Of a DNA stretch of 35,530 nucleotides, positions 30,501 through 35,530 are shown one piece after another. The DNA lies in NCBI GenBank assembly GCA_004431415.1, contig QPMI01000094.1:1-35530 (forward strand), written 5' to 3'. The notes under the pieces are model-generated. The model ran no database searches, was not told the origin of the DNA, and saw only the letters and a program-made list of their open reading frames with translations. Both the position numbers and the translations under genes were made by a program. Origin of the DNA: Cyanophora paradoxa. Lineage: Eukaryota > Glaucocystophyceae > Cyanophorales > Cyanophoraceae. The stretch's first letter is position 1, and every line of letters starts with the position of its first letter.

Positions 30501-32228
30501 TATTTATCACACCATTTGAACATCCTCAATTATTCACTACGATCCTACCAGGATCAGTCCAAGGAAGATGCTGCTGACAGACGGCGCACGCGTGTATCGA
30601 CTGGTGCAAGTAGCAAAAAGTCTCCGGGTTCGACACAAGGAATGGTTGCACACCAAGGCCGTTCTGCGTCCAAAAAGCGGAAAGCAAGCAAAGTAACTGT
30701 TCCCCGACGCGATGCCAGCGGCGTGAGTGATTAATAGTTGTACTCAATCGCACTATTTATGATTCCCCTTTGAATATGCGGTGTTTTGTATATTAGGCTG
30801 GGAAAAGGGCGAGAACGGGTGATTCCGATGATGACGACAACGGTGCTGATCGTGTGAGTAGTTTACTCTATATATATGTGTCGATGATTCCCGTTTGATT
30901 CTTTGTGTTGTATCGAAGGATGCTGATGCTAGCGACATTGACAGTGTTTCTTTGTCGGTGAATGCATATCTGTGCGATTCTCTTACTTGGTTTTTTTTGA
31001 TGACCTTCGTTGGATCCCAGTCGGATACACCTCCTGGCCATTCCGGTGGCAGAAGCGGAAACGTGGGTGAGGCACTATCGGTGAGTGGTCTCCCGATATC
31101 CAGCTCGACATTTGTATTTTCTGATCCCTGTTCAGCTTATACCAGCGACGTCGACCATAGTGGAAAATGAGCGGAAGTCCTTGAAATTTCTGTCGCGTAA
31201 GGCTCGGGTGGCGTGGATGGTCAAATCTTTATCTGCATCTGCGGATACCCTACAGAGTTCAGTTGGGCCGATGATTACATCAACGGGCAGTTCATCTGGA
31301 CCAGTTGTGCCTTGTGCTAGTGGCTCCAATTTCAGCACTCCGCAGCTTCCGCTATCAATCGATGACATTTTCACGTGTTTGGTCTCCGATGACTGCTCAG
31401 CAGTTCCGCAATTTGTTGCAGCATCCACTCCCGGAATCGGACCTGTCGCCTCCCGAAACTCGAAGATGTTCGACTTCGGCGAGAGACTGTATACGGCCAT
31501 CGCATGCAATGGCTTGTCGCTTTCGGAATCTATAGCCAGAATTGAGCAGGGAAGATTGTGTCTGCTCTTTTGCTCGAGTAGTGCACTCTATTTCAAGCGA
31601 GTCCAATTATCCAGAAGGAAGGTACACCTGACGCTGTGTAATCCCTAGTACTGCTCATGCTCATACGGTCTATGTCGATCGCAGGCGCACGTCAGATGAT
31701 GCAGATGACTGATTCTCAGATCGACAGTCTTTGGGGGACGTTTCGCAAGAAGCAGATCAGCATTCGCTTCTGGCCGGAAGTGAAGGCCGCCTTGGCGTGC
31801 CTGTACCCGTCTTGTGAAGAAGAATCTGCCCCTCCGGATCAGAAACTTCCATTCGACCTCACGAAGAGTGATTGTGTTTTGGTGTTGTACCGGGTACGTT
31901 TCGGGCGATTTAATTTTTTGTTCCACGTGTTCTTCTTAACGCTGTTTGACTCCAGATTGGGTGTCTCCTTGCACTACACCCCAATTTATTGAAGTACTTG
32001 CTGGCTGCTCCCCGGGTTGCGGGAGTTAATGCCTACGAGGTGTACTCGTATCTCAGGCATGTAGTCCAGCATAAAAACGGCGGCCTCCTCGATCATGTTC
32101 GGGACACGATTGTTGCGGCGGCATCTCCAACTTGTGCTCCTGCCGTCAGCGCAGCATTTGCGTTTCGCCCTCCCGAAGAACTGAAAGGCTTGTTATCAGA
32201 CGGGGCCAGATGGCCTGCATGGTTTTAG
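24550..32228 (+). CDS. large ULP1/C48-type SUMO-protease-like protein with N-terminal repeats and SUMO-interacting motif
   Basis: ATG 24550 (MSAAAVSSASEG). Threaded exons: 24550-24583, 24662-24793, 24886-25026, 25089-25308, 25353-25542, a repeat-exon array to 27112, 27169-27315, 27379-28269, 28331-28469, 28537-28633, 28686-28786, 28841-29002, 29055-29151, 29214-29318, 29383-29448, 29526-29594, 29663-29755, 29813-30179, 30239-30292, from 30396, from 30552, and on to the TAG at 32226-32228. Order: acidic Ser-rich N-terminus, SUMO-interacting-like motif, repeats, a ~300-residue helical domain, ULP1 domain (TLRPNEEFTDEVVNFF, FPVHLPNHWILVIVCN, QGGVDCGVHVCVNSE), a Lys/Arg/Ser-rich nuclear-type stretch (SASKKRKASKVTVPRR), acidic exons and a final domain (FRKKQISIRFWPEVKAAL). 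ULP1 enzymes cut SUMO or SUMO conjugates. Most introns are phase 0. The 3' part (about 30.4-32.2 kb) could be a separate gene. The family outside the protease is unrecognised. Confidence 0.7.
25353..25392 (+). other. SUMO-interacting-like motif
   Basis: The exon reads DPIIIIVDESDALGQ from 25354. Four branched hydrophobic residues in a row, then an acidic D-E-S-D run, is the classic SUMO-interacting motif. In known proteins this beta strand docks on SUMO. It fits the protease and SUMO-like domains at the same locus. The upstream junction (25308 to 25353) needs a GC donor and a 44-nt intron, so the frame link is less certain than the motif. Confidence 0.55.
25543..27112 (+). repeat. tandem exon-intron repeat array
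   Basis: Seven copies of a unit made of an exon (VAASASAPSRLPGGLEGDAL) and a 76-nt intron follow each other. Exons are 25619-25716, 25793-25891, 25968-26189, 26266-26363, 26439-26659, 26736-26834 and 26911-27112, with lengths 98, 99, 222, 98, 221, 99 and 202. Every intron starts GTGAGTCTG and ends GATCACGGCGCAG. Long exons add a segment ending NLPTLGSATDP, giving a short-plus-long higher-order period of about 470 bp. Complete units are 99 or 222 nt, phase 0. Inside each intron GGCGCCGC and GCGGCGCC form an 8-bp hairpin. Confidence 0.8.
27379..28269 (+). other. helical domain preceding the protease domain
   Basis: A single 891-nt open exon within the ULP1 gene encodes about 300 residues with no stop and normal amino-acid mix (KPVFPPEIFWNVPGNI, MERAFNWLLNSKSVTLEDAA, RQMTETTFKSWVAQGLTPRE). 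It looks mainly alpha-helical with few cysteines. I do not recognise a family. Position before a ULP1 domain is where mobile-element proteins often carry a targeting or DNA-binding domain, but no such motif is evident. Confidence 0.5.
28331..29594 (+). other. ULP1/C48 cysteine protease domain (spliced)
   Basis: The domain is spread over nine exons. It opens with LKRRDIATLRPNEEFTDEVV, the usual ULP1 start, continues with SVCFFNTYFTVLLK and ARKWFVKAGVNIFKTQFLGF, then HWILVIVCN, whose His codon is 28842-28844. The Gln (CAA 29223-29225) and Cys (TGC 29238-29240) of QGGVDCG follow. C-terminal helices (DDIVNMRTLIYSLACEK) end it. At the place of the usual catalytic Asp in the D-S-(L/M)-G motif the sequence reads C-S-M-G (TGT 28929-28931). 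The enzyme may be inactive, use another acid such as the Asp at 28896, or be mis-spliced in my model. Confidence 0.75.
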
Positions 32229-33188
32229 TCGCGACAGTGTGTATATGTTTCTGGGTCTTTGTACAATGCACTCTTTCCTTCCGTCTTCTTTGATGCCCTG
32301 CCGACATGTTAGGGTGCCGTGATGGGAGCTGGAGGGCGACGGGTGCTCCTGAACGGGAGGGTAGACGTGGCGGGGCCGGCTCTGTATGCCGGTGGTGGTG
32401 GGTCGCTGACTGGCTGATGGGGCAGGATCCCCGGACGATGGCCGGGCCAGTGCCGCGTTGCTTGCGGGGGGGGCTTGACCGGGAGCGACGGCGGGTGGGG
32501 CTCTATGGGGCGGCAAGGACGATGCACTGCGGCGGGCTGGTGCATGGGGGCGGAGCGTGCGGTGCGGAGGGCGATGGGCTGTTGCGGTCAGGTCTGTAAC
32601 TGGGGATATCGGCGGGGGCGGTGCGCTGTCGTGTCGCCGGGGGCGGGCCGCTGGCGTGCCCCTTTTTGTCCCTATCGCACCCTCCGGCCCCCTCTCCAGT
32701 GGGAGAGAGGGGCGCCTCCTCCGGCCCCTATTGCCTCGCCACTGTCACTAATCTGAGCAACCTGCAGCCCTTGTTCATTTATGTTCTCTCCTAACCTCTC
32801 CTCGTCGCCCCGCCCCCCCCCCCCCCCCCCCTTCCCTCCCATACCCCCGCCGTCCCCTAACATCCCGCTCGTGTCAACTATGCGCCCCGCCGCACAGGGT
32901 GATGGTCATGCCGAAAGACATGCAACTCGCTCGGTGTATATTGTCGGGTATACTGTAAAAGTCAGATTCGCAGCAGTGATTTCACTTATGCTTAGCTGCA
33001 TATCAAGCGCTAGCGCTCTACCGACTTTGAGGTCGACGTCCCTGCTATTGAACCGACTTCCGAGTGCACGTCCTCTCCAGCTGCAGCTCCATGGATTTGC
33101 AATTGCTCTGTAGCTAGGCCTAACGCCGAGCTCGTGGCTTGCTTATGGCGAGTACATCTGGCCGATCCCTTGAATTTCATATGCCTCT
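32229..33188. other. GC-rich spacer and C-run, no supported gene
   Basis: From 32,310 to 32,740 composition rises again (GGCGG-type). There is a hairpin CCCCTCTCC / GGAGAGAGG-like pair at about 32,690-32,712 and a C homopolymer at about 32,811-32,831. From 32,900 on composition is moderate. The region likely carries the 3' ends of the ULP1 gene (plus) and the minus-strand gene at 33,189-33,841, which converge here. Confidence 0.45.
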
Positions 33189-33841
33189 TCAACCGGGCTT
33201 CCACACAATCTGAGCTGCGCCCACAACGGTTAATAAAATATATAATTCCCTGCGGCATTCGGGGATTTCTATATACAGAACTTTTGGATAATCCTGCGTA
33301 TGCTTACCATCCAAACCTGGATAGCATGGTTTTGGCAGTTCTCCTGCCTCCGAATTCCATCCTCGCGATTTGTTCATCAGCCGCTGCGATCGCATCCGCC
33401 TCGTTGGCAAATGTTTCAAGCTCTTCGCGACCGCCGTCCAGCGAGTCATTCGCTCTCCACGTCCACTGCCGGCGCAGGGACAGTACGCGCCACTCAATGC
33501 CGGTCACGCTCGTAGCGTGGACTACGCCGCAGAACAGCGGCGGTCACTGTTTGAGCTGAGGTTGACAGCTTCGGCTACCAGAAACCGGTCATCCGGGCCC
33601 ATGTACATCGCTGCTGTCCATACTAGGCGGTTGAATTGCCTATCTGTTATCAATCTCAGGCCTGTTCGCTGTATGGTTGCATATTCGAGCTCTACCAGCT
33701 CCAAGCGCGTGCTTGCCTCGAACGCCCGGTGAACTTCGCTTGCGCAGCATGTTACTTCCGAATTCCTCTGGCGAATTGCACGACCTTCAAGTACACCGGC
33801 ATTGCGTACCGCATTGCGCTAAACTCGGCAGAGTTGCTCAT
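33189..33841 (-). CDS. small intron-containing gene of unknown function
   Basis: On the minus strand a start at 33841-33839 (MSNSAEFSAMRYAMPVYLK) precedes an exon with LELVELEYATIQRTGLRLIT and FNRLVWTAAMYMGPDDRFLV. The next exon has VTGIEWRVLSLRRQWTWRAN and EELETFANEADAIAAADEQI, ending TMLSRFGW with a clear GTAAGC donor. Joining to the acceptor at about 33,250 gives a last exon ELYILLTVVGAAQIVWKPG, hydrophobic and possibly membrane-bound, with TGA at 33191-33189. The first two junctions are not fixed. Plus-strand frames in the same place lack such splice signals. The gene lies between the ULP1 gene and the SUMO-like gene, on the opposite strand to both. No family recognised. Confidence 0.45.
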
Positions 33842-34054
33842 ATCTACCGTCTTGATTATGCCACGACTTTTACTGTTCTCGTTGCGCTCGTCTCACGCTG
33901 CAATTGCAGTCGACGCGTCGCTCGGAATAGAGGTCTGATGAGCGACGTAGGGGTACACAATACATCGAGTTTCATATCATCGTTACCGACGGCTTAAATG
34001 ACATCGACTATGCTGCCGCTTGCCGACCGAGAATATATATCCATGGGTGATGCT

Positions 34055-34375
34055 GCAGCAGATACATTGCCGCCTTCGAAACGTAGGCTTGTCGCGCACC
34101 GCACTCGAGACGCAAGCTGATTGAACTTGCAGGCCAGCGTTCGATCACTAAGGTGAGACAACCGCAACTGTGTTTCTACGGATCATGCGCGGACGACGGC
34201 AGACAAGTCGACATCTGATATGCCGCAGATTGCCGCTCGTCAAGAAGCATCAACGATGAACGCAGCAGCAGAGAGAGCGATGCCTTCGCAACGTAGGCTG
34301 CTTGCGCACCTCATTCGAAACGTAGGCTGATTGAATTCGCAGGCCAGCGTTTGATCAGCAAGGTGCGACGCCACC
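34055..34375 (+). repeat. tandem duplication containing a 20-nt exon-like block
   Basis: Two copies offset by 207 nt (from 34,055 and 34,262) share GCAGCAG, CCTTCG(A/C)AACGTAGGCT, a CTGATTGAA branch-like motif, a (T/C)GCAG acceptor, the block GCCAGCGTT(C/T)GATCA(C/G)(T/C)AAG and a GTG(A/C)GAC donor. Each looks like an intron end, a 20-nt micro-exon and a donor. The duplication lies just upstream of the SUMO-like exons. Confidence 0.5.
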
Positions 34376-35078
34376 GAAAGTGGTGCTGCTCGATTGCGAT
34401 GTTCGAGGCGCAGGGCGACCAGATCCTGGAAGTCCTGGCCATGGTCACAATCGGCGACGAGTGTGCGGGGCGTAGGGACGTAGGCACATTGACGGAGCTG
34501 CCGATTCCTGCCGGGTATGACCTATTGTATCCGGAAAACGAGTTCGTTCAATTCTCGATCCCATCAATTGTGACTTTCCCAGTAACTGATCGAAAGAAGG
34601 CCTGCTGAGTGCAATATTGAAGTGAAATTCTTTGTGCCCCACGCAGAAAAGAAGGTAACATTAAGTTTCTCTGTCGAATATGTGAACCGAAACTAATTAC
34701 ATTTCGTCCCCATCGCAGACATCGTTACACACATGGCCGCGTGGATCCTTCAACGACGCGTTTAATTACTGGTGTATGAAGTACAACTTGCGCAAAGGGG
34801 CGTTCGTATTTGGAGGGAAACAAATACGGCCTGTGGACAGTCCGGGATGCGTTGGGGTATGCAATGGCGACACCGTTATATACGTAGAGGAGAGCAAGCT
34901 GACAGCTGAAAGTCTGAAACGGTGCGCGCTGAACGTGTACATACCGGATGGTGATCTAACGTGGGTGCCGGTCCTCGAGCACGGCCGCAGGGAGGAAGAG
35001 TTTGATTCGTACGTCGAGTGTCACGATATAATGAACTCGCAATTCCGATTATTTACGCTTGTTCAGAGTCGACGTTGA
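34351..35078 (+). CDS. SUMO-like (Rad60-SLD type) beta-grasp domain protein, exons
   Basis: Exons are about 34351-34514, 34597-34654 and 34719-35078, with phases that agree (IPAG|, then HAEKK|, phase 0). The joined protein has a clear SUMO-like domain: strand CNIEVKFFV, helix SFNDAFNYWCMKYNL, strand GAFVFGGKQI, then DSPGCVGVCNGDTVIYVEE. SUMO proteins have the matching order strand, strand, helix (LxxAYCxxxG), FxFDGxxI, TPxxLxMExGDxIxV. Before it, EAQGDQILEVLAMV resembles the last strand of another such domain. After it, LNVYIPDGDLTWVPVLEHGR with EEEFDSYVECHDI resembles the start of the next. No C-terminal Gly-Gly is seen, so it is probably not a conjugated modifier. The 5' end is not identified. 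The acceptor at 34596 is a non-standard AAG. Confidence 0.6.
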
Positions 35079-35213
35079 GAGTGCGATGGAGGTGGTGATC
35101 GTGGGCGACAGCGGGCACCAAGACATGAGGATGGTGGAAATTCTCTGATCTATATACTCGTTATTCGAGTGGATCTGTATCTTGTTATTCAAACGTTAGC
35201 GTGTGCATCGCAG

Positions 35214-35477
35214 GGGCTGAAAGTGAGTCGGGCGACCGGAATGTACTGGATGCCAGCGAGGCAAAGGTTCGTGTATGTACTTGATCGGGCCGCCGAGCAC
35301 GAATAACGGACGCACCTGCTTCGCAGCGTGAACCTGCGGATGACCGTGATGGGAACGCACGATTCTACACTACCTGCAGCATTTGCGTTGCACATGGTGC
35401 CAGGCCAATCGCGGGCCACGATACGTGACGTATATCTACGACGAACTGATTATACGCCGGTTCACAGAGTGACATAG
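35214..35477 (+). CDS. probable further exons of the SUMO-like gene
   Basis: Exon 35214-35266 (GLKVSRATGMYWMPARQ) follows a CGCAG acceptor and splices at GTTCGT. With a TTCGCAG acceptor the next exon starts at 35327: VNLRMTVMG, AAFALHMVPGQSRATIRDVY, ending HRVT and TAG at 35475-35477. The pattern strand, strand, then helix resembles the start of a SUMO-like domain. Either the protein ends here or an intron continues beyond the window. The exon between 35,079 and 35,150 is unresolved. Confidence 0.4.
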
Positions 35478-35530
35478 CCGTGCTGATTGATCGACCTCTA
35501 TCCGAGTCCATGCGGGTGTACGTTGATAAA

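Noticed and set aside
32306-32751. Plus-strand frames in the GC-rich spacer
   Set aside because: Low-complexity Gly/Arg frames without splice sites or domain.
33134-33938. Plus-strand frames opposite the small minus-strand gene
   Set aside because: The minus strand has the better splice sites (GTAAGC donor, CCGCAG acceptor) and more normal protein composition.
1-35530. Integrated virus or bacterial DNA
   Set aside because: No capsid, polymerase, integrase or operon-like block recognised; dense introns in all genes argue for nuclear genes.

Overview
The window reads as nuclear DNA of a unicellular eukaryote, most likely a GC-rich microalga. Genes are split by many short introns of roughly 45-100 nt. 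These end in (C/T)AG, often have a CTGAC/CTGAG-like branch site, and start with either GT or GC. Frequent GC-AG introns, very high GC and expanded cysteine-rich 'GCC2/GCC3-like' surface proteins fit a haptophyte such as Emiliania/Gephyrocapsa; other GC-rich algae are possible and the assignment is inference. There is no bacterial-style operon, rRNA, convincing complete tRNA or CRISPR.

Region 1 (1-12,060, extremely GC-rich): two copies of a membrane-receptor-like gene lie as an inverted pair around an F-box/leucine-rich-repeat gene. Copy A runs off the left edge on the minus strand (1-524). Copy B runs 3,747-12,060 on the plus strand and encodes a signal peptide, a large ectodomain, many CxxC-type cysteine-rich repeats, at least three membrane segments and a cytoplasmic tail. 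The F-box gene (about 1,178-3,139) shows frame slips at G/C runs.

Region 2 (12,061-14,080): gene-poor, AT-richer and full of palindromes, including two tandem hairpins whose differences are compensatory.

Region 3 (14,081-17,584): one long intron-rich gene in which the first nine exons are all multiples of three and every intron is phase 0, then a second small gene. Neither is recognised.

Region 4 (17,780-23,770): GC-rich satellite. Two related ~100-125-bp-unit arrays each end in the same tail plus a tRNA-like element. A ~135-160-bp-unit array with G-rich cores follows after a gap.

Region 5 (24,550-32,228): an intron-rich gene that can be threaded exon by exon. It has an N-terminal SUMO-interacting-like motif, a tandem exon-intron array (99-nt exon plus 76-nt intron units), an alpha-helical domain, a full ULP1/C48 SUMO-protease-like domain, a basic serine-rich stretch and a conserved-looking C-terminal domain.

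Region 6 (32,229-35,530): GC-rich spacer, a small minus-strand gene, then a gene encoding at least one convincing SUMO-like (Rad60-SLD type) beta-grasp domain with probable further copies.

The most interesting reading is that regions 5 and 6 form a locus, possibly a mobile element, carrying several SUMO-pathway parts: a SUMO-binding motif, a SUMO protease and SUMO-like domains. The moderate-GC genes (regions 3, 5, 6) alternate with GC satellites and differ sharply in composition from region 1. No transposase, integrase or reverse transcriptase was recognised, so the mobile-element reading is inference.
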